Shown: piece by piece, positions 26,862 to 35,501 of the stretch
Numbering within the stretch: position 1 is the first letter of the stretch
Layout: each line of letters starts with the position of its first letter
Source: a virus
IMG/VR virus record: IMGVR_UViG_3300025132_000035
Span: 1 to 63,720 of that record
DNA: 63,720 nucleotides
Strand: one strand, 5' to 3'
The notes under the pieces: model-generated
Seen by the model: the letters and a program-made list of their open reading frames with translations, nothing else
The model's database searches: none
Told to the model about the DNA's origin: nothing
Made by a program: the position numbers and the translations under genes

Positions 26862-27548
26862 ATGTCAGATGAAGTACAACAGTCCAATGAAGGGGTAACT
26901 TTAGCACTGAGTGCAGTAGCTGAGGTTTTATCTAAAATGGATGAACGATTGGCAAAGCAAGAAGCTGAGGAAATCAAAAAGGCAGAGTTAGCCGAAGCTG
27001 AATTGCAAAAGTCAGAATTAGCAGAAATGATAAAGAGTATCGTTTCTCAAGCAGTAGCAGAGTTTACAAAAGCAGATGAAGAAGATGATCAAGATGAAGA
27101 AGACGCTGATGACTTCATAGAAGATATCAAGGAAGAAGAAGAAGCAGAGGAAGAAGAAGAAATAGATAAAGCAGACGAAGATGACGATGACGAAGAAGAA
27201 GTCGATAAAGGAAAATACATGAAATCCAAAGACTCTGATTCTGAAATTGCTTCATTAAAGAAACAAATAGCTGAGTTACAATCTGGAATTGATGAGAAAA
27301 TCCAAAAAGAAGCTGATACAAGACTTCGAAAATTAGGTTTCCGAGAGGAAACTGGTCTTAAAGCACCTGAAATTGTTCGATATGACACAATGGGTGTTGA
27401 GGATACAACCCCAATACAGAAATCCGAAGAACCAACTAATGTAGTAGAACAACTCGCAAAGATGTCTTATACACAACTTCGAACTTTACAACATAAAATT
27501 CAATCTGGTGATACCGATGGAGTTCCAAGAGAACTAATCGAAGGCTAA
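26862..27548 (+). CDS. Scaffold-like acidic head protein
   Basis: 228 residues. The ATG at 26862 is chosen because GGAGGTATACAT precedes it; in-frame starts at 26790 and 26805 lack a ribosome-binding site. Residues ~70-120 are almost entirely Asp/Glu, flanked by long helices, and the C-terminus is helical. This composition and the place directly before the major capsid gene fit a scaffolding protein that shapes the prohead. Family identity is not established. Confidence 0.65.
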   Translation: MSDEVQQSNEGVTLALSAVAEVLSKMDERLAKQEAEEIKKAELAEAELQKSELAEMIKSIVSQAVAEFTKADEEDDQDEEDADDFIEDIKEEEEAEEEEEIDKADEDDDDEEEVDKGKYMKSKDSDSEIASLKKQIAELQSGIDEKIQKEADTRLRKLGFREETGLKAPEIVRYDTMGVEDTTPIQKSEEPTNVVEQLAKMSYTQLRTLQHKIQSGDTDGVPRELIEG

Positions 27549-27578
27549 TCACTTAAAAATTATAGGAGAAATATATAA

Positions 27579-28916
27579 ATGGCTAATCCAAGTTTATCAG
27601 AATATTTAGCCCAGTCTCAAAGAGGATTGTATCAATCAGTATTTGGTGAAGACTTCTTATCGAAGCAGTCATACTTCACAGTCGATACTTCGACCAATAT
27701 ATTTACCACAACTTTTGGTAGAAAAGTATTTGAGGCTCTAAATAACAAAACAAGATTTTTTAATGCACTACCTAAAACAGTTTGGGGAAATACTGCTGGT
27801 TGGAGAATACGATCCGATCGTGGTTCCAACAGAAGTTTACCAATAACTGAAACTGGAAGTCTCCCAACTGTAGACGTCAGTGCTATTCAAACAGTTAGTT
27901 CACTACCTAGAATCGTTGGTACCACATTCGGTGCTTCCGTTAAAGCAGTATTTACTGCTGGTTTAGAGGGTGGTGTTGGTGATGTTCTCGGAATGGAATC
28001 TGAGAATGCAGAAAGAGACCACATTAAAGAAATTGGTCAACAAATGAACGCTGGTACTGCTTTCTTAGCATCTGCTGGTGGAACAACATCAGTAACAATC
28101 CCAGCAGCAATAGCTACTAGTTCTTTCAGAATTGGTGATGCAGTTGGTCAGTATGATGTATCTGCAACTGGATATGACAGAACTTCTGGTTCTGCTATCT
28201 CAGCAATCAATACTTCTACTGGTGCTATGACTGTTGCTTCAGGTACTACATTCGCAGATGGTGACGTAGTTTTCGTTTATTCACGTGCTGGTATGACATC
28301 TATTGATGACATCGTTGCTGAAGATGGTTCTGCTGTTGGTGGTGGTGCTGCTCGATCCAGAGCATACGACTTAACACAAGCTGGTAGAACATCTGGTGGT
28401 TGGAATGCTGCTGCTTCCTCAAGCTACAACAGTGGTACAGGTCGAGACCTAACATTAACATTGTTAGACACAGCAATCCAAAAGATTCGTGAAAATGGTG
28501 GTGAGCCATCATTAATCCTTATGGGTCACGATCAATACTTTAAATTAGAAAGACTTCTTAACTCCCAACAAAGATATATGGGTCAAGAAGAATTCCAAGT
28601 TGGTATCGGTGATGAAAAGACCTATCCGGGTACACGAACTGGAATGACTTTGGCTACCTACATGGGTATACCAATCCTTCCAGATGCTGATACAGCTAAG
28701 TCAGTTTCAACTGCAGACGCTGTATTAGGCTCTAATGTCTATGTATTAAGCACAGACAGTTTAGAGGTAGCAATAGCAAGTCCAACACAGTATGTTGAAA
28801 ACCGAGACTTCTTCGCAGCTAATGCTTTAGTTGTTCGAGGATTGATCTATACTATGGCTGAACTTCGTTGCACAAACTTTATTCACCAAGCAAAAATTGC
28901 TGACTTGAATTCATAA
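27579..28916 (+). CDS. Major capsid protein
   Basis: 445 residues with TAGGAGAAATATATAA before the ATG. The N-terminal half (FNALPKTVWGNTAGWRIRSD, and the EEF/GDEKTYPGTRTGM region later) fits an HK97-fold capsid protein. Residues ~165-250 hold a Thr/Ser/Ala-rich beta insertion (SVTIPAAIATSSFRIGDAVG) resembling the modules of the tail proteins. Scaffold candidate upstream, terminator downstream and protease nearby support the call. Confidence 0.82.
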   Translation: MANPSLSEYLAQSQRGLYQSVFGEDFLSKQSYFTVDTSTNIFTTTFGRKVFEALNNKTRFFNALPKTVWGNTAGWRIRSDRGSNRSLPITETGSLPTVDVSAIQTVSSLPRIVGTTFGASVKAVFTAGLEGGVGDVLGMESENAERDHIKEIGQQMNAGTAFLASAGGTTSVTIPAAIATSSFRIGDAVGQYDVSATGYDRTSGSAISAINTSTGAMTVASGTTFADGDVVFVYSRAGMTSIDDIVAEDGSAVGGGAARSRAYDLTQAGRTSGGWNAAASSSYNSGTGRDLTLTLLDTAIQKIRENGGEPSLILMGHDQYFKLERLLNSQQRYMGQEEFQVGIGDEKTYPGTRTGMTLATYMGIPILPDADTAKSVSTADAVLGSNVYVLSTDSLEVAIASPTQYVENRDFFAANALVVRGLIYTMAELRCTNFIHQAKIADLNS

Positions 28917-28934
28917 TAAAGTTTTAAAGTTTAT

Positions 28935-28962
28935 GGTGGGGTATTTCGGTATCCCACCTTTA
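28935..28962 (+). terminator. Terminator after the major capsid gene
   Basis: GGTGGGGTA / TATCCCACC stem with one G-T pair and a TTTCGG loop, followed by TTTAACTATTT. It would limit read-through from the highly expressed capsid gene. Confidence 0.75.
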
Positions 28963-28990
28963 ACTATTTATTAATATGTAAAGTAATGTA

Positions 28991-29203
28991 ATGGTGGATA
29001 TGCGAACTGTGTATGTAGAGAATGTTACAACCTCGTTGGACATTCAAACAAAAAGATTAGTTGGTGAGGTAATGAATCTATTAGAAGGTTCACTACCAGA
29101 GACATCAGCAACACAAGCCCTAAAAAAGTCTGTGAAACAAGCAATCTGGCGTACTAGTCGCAACATTCAAGTTGATGTGAATAGCTTGAATATGAAGGAA
29201 TGA
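28991..29203 (+). CDS. Small helical protein, paralog of 24533-24742
   Basis: 70 residues. It shares the segment L-L/V-E-x-SLPE with the 69-residue gene after the gp10-like gene. The start could also be an in-frame ATG 9 bases later. Function unknown. Confidence 0.55.
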   Translation: MVDMRTVYVENVTTSLDIQTKRLVGEVMNLLEGSLPETSATQALKKSVKQAIWRTSRNIQVDVNSLNMKE

Positions 29204-29207
29204 AAAA

Positions 29208-29864
29208 ATGGTAAAACATAATTTTAAACAATCTGAAGCAACTGGGGATACTAGAATACTGGCTCGGTCTGCATTAGGATATGACTGGAATTATCTGGCT
29301 GATGCTGAAACTTTGCTTTTCGGTAGCACAGATGAAACTGCTTTTAGAATGCAAAACATGAGTGCTGGTACTGGTATCACAGGTGGTACTGGAACTGTTT
29401 ACAAAGCCAATGTAGAAGTTGCTGGGGATTTAATAACCACAACTATTCTTATTGATCTAACAGGTCTAAGGAATACAGCAGCTGGAGATATAATTGGTGT
29501 AAATGGTACTTCCAATGTTTGTCATATAGGACAAATAACAGCAGCCCTTAATGGTACAATATTTGCTGGAGAGATGACTTGTCTAGAAACCCCAGCTGGT
29601 GGTGAGCCTGATATTGATTTATATTCGGCTGACGAAGGTACTGGAATTGAAGATGGGGCAGTTAGTTCCCTTACAGAAAATGCTCTAGTAACTGCTGGTC
29701 AAGATTGGATAGCTGGACTTTCAGCTAATCAGTATAACAGTGCTGGATTAACAGCATTCCCAGCTGCTGACGAATACTTGTATTTAGTCGGTGGTGGTGG
29801 AACTACTGATGCTGATTATACAGCTGGAATATTTAGGATTACCCTTTATGGTTATCCAGCGTAA
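29208..29864 (+). CDS. Head decoration protein candidate
   Basis: 218 residues, Gly/Thr/Ala-rich and beta-rich, no membrane segment (TTILIDLTGLRN; YLYLVGGGG near the end). It lies between capsid and head-fibre-like genes and ends before a terminator, as expected for a virion surface protein. No family recognised. Confidence 0.55.
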   Translation: MVKHNFKQSEATGDTRILARSALGYDWNYLADAETLLFGSTDETAFRMQNMSAGTGITGGTGTVYKANVEVAGDLITTTILIDLTGLRNTAAGDIIGVNGTSNVCHIGQITAALNGTIFAGEMTCLETPAGGEPDIDLYSADEGTGIEDGAVSSLTENALVTAGQDWIAGLSANQYNSAGLTAFPAADEYLYLVGGGGTTDADYTAGIFRITLYGYPA

Positions 29865-29877
29865 TTAGGATAATTAA

Positions 29878-29913
29878 GTAGCCACCTCTACTAAGGGGTG
29901 GCTACTCTTTATT
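29878..29913 (+). terminator. Terminator after decoration gene
   Basis: GTAGCCACC / GGTGGCTAC stem of 9 bp with a ~10-base loop, followed by TCTTTATT. Confidence 0.75.
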
Positions 29914-29939
29914 ATAAAGATCGGAACGTAGGAAGTGAA

Positions 29940-30203
29940 ATGGCTCGTGATGCTATCCAAACAGAAGTAAATCTTGCAGTTTATATGGAACGATTAGATT
30001 CATATATAAATAAACAAACAGATATCAACACTTCATTAAAAGAAAGTTTGGATAATGCTAACGAACAAATAAGCGATATAAATGATTGGAGAACCAAGAT
30101 TTATGGCGCTAGGGTATTAATGATAGCTTTAGGAGTTATAGCACTTCACACAACAGCAATACTTGGTTCAATTGCTGCGATGATAAACCTAATGAACAAA
30201 TAG
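29940..30203 (+). CDS. Small membrane protein with coiled coil
   Basis: 87 residues. The ATG at 29940 follows AGGAAGTGAA; a GTG at 29898 lies inside the terminator and is rejected. Residues ~1-50 are a charged coiled coil, followed by a membrane segment (RVLMIALGVIALHTTAILGS). Possible holin-like or virion membrane protein. Confidence 0.55.
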   Translation: MARDAIQTEVNLAVYMERLDSYINKQTDINTSLKESLDNANEQISDINDWRTKIYGARVLMIALGVIALHTTAILGSIAAMINLMNK

Positions 30204-30215
30204 AGGAGAAATTAT

Positions 30216-31145
30216 ATGGCATTATTAGACCATACAGATGTGAAAGGATATGAATACGATGGTTCAACAAGGGCTAGTACACATCCCCACACTAAATATC
30301 AACCTTTCAGAGAAGCAACATCAACAAGTTTATCTACGTTGTTTTCTGTTGCAAGAGGGGAAACAGCCACAAACCTTGTTACAAACCCAAGAGTAGAGAG
30401 TTCTACAATATCAATGTTCACTGCAAGTGGTTCTGCGATATCAAGAGATACTGGACAACAATCTGTTGGTGCAGCATCTTTACTTGTTAACCCAGCAAAC
30501 TCAGCAGCTGGTGAAGGAATGTACTGGGAGAGTCCAACAATACCTTATAGTGTCCATCCACAATTCTTAACAGTAGCTGTGGAACATAGAGGGGCATCAG
30601 CTTCTGGTAATGTCAAAATTGATATTAGGGATAATGCTGGAACAACTATTCATGCTACCTCAGGTAGTGATAACTTAGCAACTAGTTGGAGAAGAATAAC
30701 AGCACAATACACTATCCCACCACTTACTGATGCAACAACTTATCGATTGTATGTAGTATCAAATACTCAACACAACATTAACTGGTACCTAGACAAATTC
30801 CAATTTGAATTACGACATGATACCACAGCAGTATCTGACTACACTGATGGATCATTTGGAATCAACCATTTCTGGACAGGTACAGCTAATGCATCTGAAT
30901 CCTATCAAAGACACGCTATGAGTATTATTCGTGGGATAACTATTAAGAATGAAAGTAGTACAGCTGCTGACATTGTTTATGTAGGGTTTGATACCGATGC
31001 CACATCAAGTACTGGTATACCCTTAATAGGGGGAGATACATTCCAAACCAACTTCCCAATACACTATACAAAGAAAATAACTTTAATAGCTGCACAAAAC
31101 ACTCCTACTGTTAGTGGAGTTATATGGGGGGCAAGTTCATTCTAA
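30216..31145 (+). CDS. Head-fibre-like virion protein with jelly-roll domain
   Basis: 309 residues. The start MALLDHTDVKGYEYDGSTRA is followed by a ~150-residue domain resembling CBM-type jelly rolls (SWRRITAQYTIPPLTDATTY, RLYVVSNTQHNINWYLDKFQ). The C-terminal ~80 residues (IVYVGFDTDAT ... GVIWGASSF) resemble the 107-residue protein at 54815. It probably decorates the capsid and may bind carbohydrate; the role is inferred. Confidence 0.55.
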   Translation: MALLDHTDVKGYEYDGSTRASTHPHTKYQPFREATSTSLSTLFSVARGETATNLVTNPRVESSTISMFTASGSAISRDTGQQSVGAASLLVNPANSAAGEGMYWESPTIPYSVHPQFLTVAVEHRGASASGNVKIDIRDNAGTTIHATSGSDNLATSWRRITAQYTIPPLTDATTYRLYVVSNTQHNINWYLDKFQFELRHDTTAVSDYTDGSFGINHFWTGTANASESYQRHAMSIIRGITIKNESSTAADIVYVGFDTDATSSTGIPLIGGDTFQTNFPIHYTKKITLIAAQNTPTVSGVIWGASSF

Positions 31146-33109
31146 TGACTACTGAAACAAGATATATTAATGAAATACAACAAGATAGTCCTATCATATT
31201 CTTAGAAAAGGCTACAGATGGTAAAGTAGCATTAGAAGATATATCCAAAGCCTTAGATGAATATGAAAGATTATATAAAGCTGGTTTCGCAACCCCAGCT
31301 GAATTACTAACATTATCAAGAGCATACCCAGAAAATGATGAATACTCTAAAGCCCTACAAAAAATGGGTATCGGAGATGATGATTCGTTAGTGATAGGCG
31401 GCCCAGCATCTATTGAACTGATAGATCGTGAAGGGCATCTTATCACTACGAAAGCATTAGAACCAGCATTTGAAAAGTATATGAACAATATTAGAAATAG
31501 AAATGTTATGGTTCTTCATAGTGATGTCCAAGTAGGTTGGGCATTACCAGCATATATTTCCTCTGAGGGGAGTATATTTAAATCTGGTGTAGATGACACT
31601 GGGTTATTCTTTATAGCAGAACTAAGGAATGATACTAAAATATCTAAGAAGGTAAGAGATCAAATTTCTTCTGGTCAAATGAAATCATATAGTATTGCTG
31701 GGTCAGCATTAAAAACCCAGACAATTGAAAAAGGTTTGTTGAAAGTTATGCAAGTAGATGAATTAGAACTTGCTGAGGTTACTATCTGTGAAAAGGGAGT
31801 TAACCAAGAAGCTGGATTCGAAATTTTAAAAGGCGATAACGTACCAACTAAGTCCTGTTCTGATGGAAGTTGCTTAACAAAAATGCAAGAATGCGAATGT
31901 CAAAATGCAACACCAGAGGTAGAGGCTAAACCTATTGTACATAAACCTATGCAATTATTAACTAAGAAAGATGGTAAGCCAGATTATTTTGCATCTTTGC
32001 AAAAATGGATCAACAAGGGTTCTGTAAATGGTGAGGACTTTGATTACTCTGATGCTGGTTTACAAGAAGCCATAGACTATGCTACTGGTTTAATGAGGGA
32101 CAAAAAGAAAGTTGTTTTCGAATGGGGAGATTATAAAAAGGGGTATAACAATATGGCAACAAAAGATAACATATTAAAACTAGCAGTTGAGGTTTTAAAA
32201 GAACTACCAGAGGGGGCTGAATATGCAGATGCTAATACTCCAGCTGATGCAATAAAACCAAACCCAAGTGGTCGAGGTAGAGGGCATTGGTTCCCAGAAC
32301 AATACGCTGCTCAAAAACAAAAAGGCGAATTTGGGAGTAGAATGACAGACGAAGATTATGGTATTAAAGAGTCTGAATCTACTTTTGAAGATTATGGTAT
32401 TGATAAAAATAATACAGAGGATTTGGGAAATGAGGATATTGTCTCACCTCTTTATACAACCACAAAAGGTGGTAAAAAAGTTGATATGTTTATAACTAGA
32501 GTTACTAATGAAAGTGTTGAGCCTCGATATCAAGGTAAATATCATATCAAGGACAGCAATAAAATGACTTATCTTTATGGATACAACTTTTCCTCTATTG
32601 GGGAAGCTAAAATAGCTATTTCTAGGGTTGGTAAAGTTGGCTACCATTCAATGACTAATGATGAAAGATATATGTACAATGGTCTTCTTGGAGATACACT
32701 AGCAAGGGATACTCAAGAAGCGAAGGATTTAAGAGCAGAAGCACTGTCACAAGATCGATATAAAGAATGGAATTATATAATACGAGCAGCAATGATTGAA
32801 GGTGTAAAAAATCAAGAGTTTCGTGTAAAAAAAGAGTATTATCAATATATTCTTGGAAACCTTTATGGGTCAGCTATAGATTCATCCGACCGAAGTGGTG
32901 CTGAAAAAGAGGAGGCACGTAAACACATATATAGAGCAGTCACGTACACAATTAACAAATTCCTACAGGATTGTTTTATTGATGGGGATTACGAAGCAGA
33001 ACTTTGTCATCCAAAGTTTGACACTGGCGTTACGTACGATCTTGAGGGTAGAAGTACTCCTAAAGACCTATCAAGAATAACTACTGTGGGAAGATATGAA
33101 AGGCGATAA
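31145..33109 (+). CDS. XkdF-like prohead protease with C-terminal extension
   Basis: 654 residues from the TAATG overlap; an earlier ATG (31124) adds seven residues and has a GGAG, so either start is possible. The pattern VMVLHSDVQVGWALP ... ISSGQMKSYSIAGSA ... ELAEVTICEKGVNQEAGF matches XkdF-like head maturation proteases (probable His125 and Ser181/183). After residue ~240 there is a Cys-rich linker and a long extension of unknown fold. A segment near residue 340 (LKLAVEVLKELPEGA) recurs at the start of the next gene. It processes capsid and scaffold. Confidence 0.7.
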   Translation: MTTETRYINEIQQDSPIIFLEKATDGKVALEDISKALDEYERLYKAGFATPAELLTLSRAYPENDEYSKALQKMGIGDDDSLVIGGPASIELIDREGHLITTKALEPAFEKYMNNIRNRNVMVLHSDVQVGWALPAYISSEGSIFKSGVDDTGLFFIAELRNDTKISKKVRDQISSGQMKSYSIAGSALKTQTIEKGLLKVMQVDELELAEVTICEKGVNQEAGFEILKGDNVPTKSCSDGSCLTKMQECECQNATPEVEAKPIVHKPMQLLTKKDGKPDYFASLQKWINKGSVNGEDFDYSDAGLQEAIDYATGLMRDKKKVVFEWGDYKKGYNNMATKDNILKLAVEVLKELPEGAEYADANTPADAIKPNPSGRGRGHWFPEQYAAQKQKGEFGSRMTDEDYGIKESESTFEDYGIDKNNTEDLGNEDIVSPLYTTTKGGKKVDMFITRVTNESVEPRYQGKYHIKDSNKMTYLYGYNFSSIGEAKIAISRVGKVGYHSMTNDERYMYNGLLGDTLARDTQEAKDLRAEALSQDRYKEWNYIIRAAMIEGVKNQEFRVKKEYYQYILGNLYGSAIDSSDRSGAEKEEARKHIYRAVTYTINKFLQDCFIDGDYEAELCHPKFDTGVTYDLEGRSTPKDLSRITTVGRYERR

Positions 33110-33156
33110 TAAACTTTAAGCTATATATATATAAAATAATGCGGGTATTAGTATAA

Positions 33157-33996
33157 ATGTTAAACCATAAGCTATTAAAACTAGCCATAGACGTTCTTAA
33201 AGAACTTCCACAAGGGGCTGTGTATTCTACTACAAGAAAGCCACCAAAGGGGGCTAAAGTTTTTACAACTACTGGGGGTACAGAATATTGGATGCCTAGC
33301 CAACAAGATAAAAAACCTACTCCACAAAACCAAAAAAATACTAATGAAGCAATAGCTAAACTAGTACAGGAAAAAGTTAAAAGGGGTGACACTGGTGAAG
33401 GTAGAGAAGTTGAACTATCTAAAGATGAATTATCTTACGTCTTGAGTACTGGTAGTTATGCGTTGGTTTCTGGGGGTAGAAACTCAAACATCAAAGAAGA
33501 AGCAGACTTGGATGAACAAGATGAAAAGTTTGTACAACGTCACGAAGAACTTAAATCTGAATTAGTTAATTCAGGTTATGCCCACACCGAAATAACTGGA
33601 CACTATGGGGGTGAGGAGAAATCTTTCCTAGTTATGGTTCACGATCAAGATGAATCAGAAATGAAAGAACTAGGTAAAAAATATAATCAAGACTCTGTAA
33701 TTGTAGCAAATCAAGGCAAACAAAAAATGTTTTTTACCACAGGAGAAAACGAAGGATCATATTTCTCAGGTAGTGGATGGGAACAAACTCAGGATGCCAA
33801 AACAGATTACACATTATTTAAAACTTCTGATGGGACATTAATAAAGTTCTCATTAAATTTTGACTTCGATAATATGAATACTGATGAAGGCGAATCTGCA
33901 CAAATTGAAAAAGCAATCATCGAACAATTTCTACATATCATACATAGAAAACCACCAGATCAAAACTTAAAAAAAATAACGAGGGTATTAGTATAA
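33157..33996 (+). CDS. DUF3293-like head-associated protein
   Basis: 279 residues. The N-terminus (LKLAIDVLKELPQGAVY) repeats a segment of the preceding protease. Residues ~100-210 (YALVSGGRNSN ... ELVNSGYAHTEITGHYGG ... SFLVMVHD ... LGKKYNQDSVIVANQG) resemble DUF3293. Its placement after the protease suggests a protein carried in the head, possibly injected. Biochemical function unknown. Confidence 0.5.
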   Translation: MLNHKLLKLAIDVLKELPQGAVYSTTRKPPKGAKVFTTTGGTEYWMPSQQDKKPTPQNQKNTNEAIAKLVQEKVKRGDTGEGREVELSKDELSYVLSTGSYALVSGGRNSNIKEEADLDEQDEKFVQRHEELKSELVNSGYAHTEITGHYGGEEKSFLVMVHDQDESEMKELGKKYNQDSVIVANQGKQKMFFTTGENEGSYFSGSGWEQTQDAKTDYTLFKTSDGTLIKFSLNFDFDNMNTDEGESAQIEKAIIEQFLHIIHRKPPDQNLKKITRVLV

Positions 33997-33997
33997 T
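33992..33997 (+). promoter_or_regulatory. Late-type promoter box
   Basis: The sequence is TATTAGTATAATAAGAC. It overlaps the stop of the DUF3293-like gene, 5 bp before the next ATG. A similar TATTAGTATAAATG lies before 33157. Confidence 0.35.
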
Positions 33998-34002
33998 AAG
34001 AC

Positions 34003-34191
34003 ATGGTGAAAAGATTATTTTCCTTACTCCGAAAATATATATTAGACCCATCAGACGAGTCAATAGAAAAGACCCAGCTGATGGAATATTGTCGTATTGA
34101 AAATACTAAAGTAAAAAGAAGGACAATAAAAAGACCAAGTTTATATCGTAGAGCATTAAGGCTAATGTTGGAGAACAGGAGATACAAATGA
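34003..34191 (+). CDS. Small basic protein
   Basis: 62 residues, rich in Arg/Lys (KVKRRTIKRPSLYRRALRLM). It overlaps the following TM protein by 4 bp. Possibly nucleic-acid binding; no family recognised. Confidence 0.5.
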   Translation: MVKRLFSLLRKYILDPSDESIEKTQLMEYCRIENTKVKRRTIKRPSLYRRALRLMLENRRYK

Positions 34192-34343
34192 ATATGGGTA
34201 AACTCAGACCCCAAATCTTTTTAGCGATTTTAGTTTTAGGAGTTCTAGCAGTAATTGCTACATTCCTAGATGTAGCTGAAGTTGCAACAGCTACGATTGG
34301 GGGGGTAATCGCTTTAGGCATGAAGGTGCTTGAGGCAGAATAA
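34188..34343 (+). CDS. Single-span membrane micro-protein
   Basis: 51 residues; AGGAGATACAA precedes the ATG. A clear membrane segment (IFLAILVLGVLAVIATFL) and a second hydrophobic stretch (ATATIGGVIALGM). Holin-like in size and hydropathy; assignment by context only. Confidence 0.55.
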   Translation: MNMGKLRPQIFLAILVLGVLAVIATFLDVAEVATATIGGVIALGMKVLEAE

Positions 34344-34364
34344 TTAGTATACTGGGGGAAACAA

Positions 34365-34535
34365 ATGGCAACAGAGGGTAACTGTAATTGCATAGTTGAT
34401 AATCAATGTATTTGTAATAAGAATCTTTGTACTTGTGATTGCGAATGTGTATGGTGTGTTGTTTTAGAGGAAGCTGATAACGAACAGAATTTATGTGCCT
34501 GTGGCAATGGGTTCTGTGGATGTAGAAATAATTAA
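34365..34535 (+). CDS. Cysteine-rich metallothionein-like micro-protein
   Basis: 56 residues with 13 cysteines at positions 7, 9, 15, 17, 22, 24, 26, 28, 31, 44, 46, 51 and 53, mostly as C-x-C pairs (CNC, CIC, CTCDCEC, CAC, CGC). GGGGGAAACAA precedes the ATG and the reading frame is clean. This spacing is the hallmark of metal-cluster peptides such as metallothioneins. It may store or sequester Zn/Cu, or act as a virion or lysis factor. It lies between a TM micro-protein and small helical genes. Confidence 0.65.
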   Translation: MATEGNCNCIVDNQCICNKNLCTCDCECVWCVVLEEADNEQNLCACGNGFCGCRNN

Positions 34536-34551
34536 GGATAAAGGAGAACAG

Positions 34552-34779
34552 ATGAAAAATTTTATATCACTAGCTATTTCAATGTATAACCTCAATAAGA
34601 ATGTACCCCAAGCTGGGCAGATCGTTCTTAAAGAAGGGCTAGATGTAATTAAAGCTATTAGTTCAGCATTGAAAGATAACAAACTAACTCAAGAAGAAAA
34701 AAATGCAATCGTTGCTGAAATCCAACAGTTCTCAAAAGCTGGTATAAAAATGTTAGATAGTATAAAAATACCTAAGTAG
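34552..34779 (+). CDS. Small helical protein
   Basis: 75 residues; AAAGGAGAACAG precedes the ATG at 34552. An earlier GTG at 34495 lies in the Cys-rich gene and is rejected. Helical with a moderately hydrophobic N-terminus and QEEKNAIVAEIQQFSKAG. Function unknown. Confidence 0.5.
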   Translation: MKNFISLAISMYNLNKNVPQAGQIVLKEGLDVIKAISSALKDNKLTQEEKNAIVAEIQQFSKAGIKMLDSIKIPK

Positions 34780-34783
34780 TATC

Positions 34784-35071
34784 ATGAGTAATATAGATAT
34801 CACAAAAATAAAACTGGATATAGCTGTCGTAGGATTTTTGTTTATACAGTTAGTTGGTATTGTTTGGTGGTTATCTGGACTGGATTCTAAAGTTGATAAT
34901 GTGGTTGCTATTACTGAAGAACTAAAAGGCGAAACCAGTATGGCAGTATTAGAGGTACGTATCTCTCAACTAGAAGCAACCGACAAACTACTTGATGAAA
35001 AGATAAAAGAGATTCAAGAAGAATTAGATAGTAAACAAGGTACGTCATTCTCTTTGTTTGGAAATAAGTAA
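34784..35071 (+). CDS. Membrane-anchored coiled-coil protein A
   Basis: 95 residues: a membrane segment at ~12-32 (IAVVGFLFIQLVGIVWWL) then a coiled coil. Paralogous to the next gene (SGLDSKVDNVV versus AQLDSTVSNLD). The architecture resembles inner-membrane spanins or tail-anchored virion proteins. It overlaps gene B by one base. Confidence 0.55.
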   Translation: MSNIDITKIKLDIAVVGFLFIQLVGIVWWLSGLDSKVDNVVAITEELKGETSMAVLEVRISQLEATDKLLDEKIKEIQEELDSKQGTSFSLFGNK

Positions 35072-35499
35072 TGAATATGTTTGGAAATCTTAAATTACCA
35101 ATAGGAATAATCGGAGTCGTTATTGCCCAAGCGTTTGGGATAATATGGTATGTAGCACAACTAGACTCAACTGTTTCTAATCTTGATCAATCAGTTAACA
35201 CTATGCAAGAACAAGCTACCTCAATAGATGTTGCTGTACTCCAAACTGATTTAGAAAACATCAAAGAAAAAATAACTATGATGGATGAAATGCATTCTGC
35301 TAAGTTTGACCCAACAGATTTAGAGGAAGCCATTGAAGAACTAGAAGATCGGATTGCTAAACTAGAAACCAAAGATGCCTTGATTGAAAATGAAATGCGA
35401 ACCATAATGTCAGACCATGAAAATATTGGGAAAGCATTAGAAGGTTTGGGTGCTGGTGGTCATGCTGAAACTAGACAATATGGTAATTATGGTTACTAG
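35071..35499 (+). CDS. Membrane-anchored coiled-coil protein B
   Basis: 142 residues: membrane segment at ~10-28 (IGIIGVVIAQAFGIIWYV), then a long coiled coil and a Gly/Tyr-rich end (QYGNYGY). A duplication of protein A. Possibly lysis-related (spanin-like) or virion membrane-interacting. No lipobox is seen. Confidence 0.55.
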   Translation: MNMFGNLKLPIGIIGVVIAQAFGIIWYVAQLDSTVSNLDQSVNTMQEQATSIDVAVLQTDLENIKEKITMMDEMHSAKFDPTDLEEAIEELEDRIAKLETKDALIENEMRTIMSDHENIGKALEGLGAGGHAETRQYGNYGY

Positions 35500-35501
35500 G
35501 T

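Noticed and set aside
27089-27388. Minus-strand Ser-rich frames opposite the scaffold gene
   Set aside because: They are mirror images of the Asp/Glu codons of the acidic region and have no start signals.
29898-29939. GTG start extending the membrane protein upstream
   Set aside because: This segment forms the 3' arm of a terminator hairpin; the ATG at 29940 has a proper ribosome-binding site.
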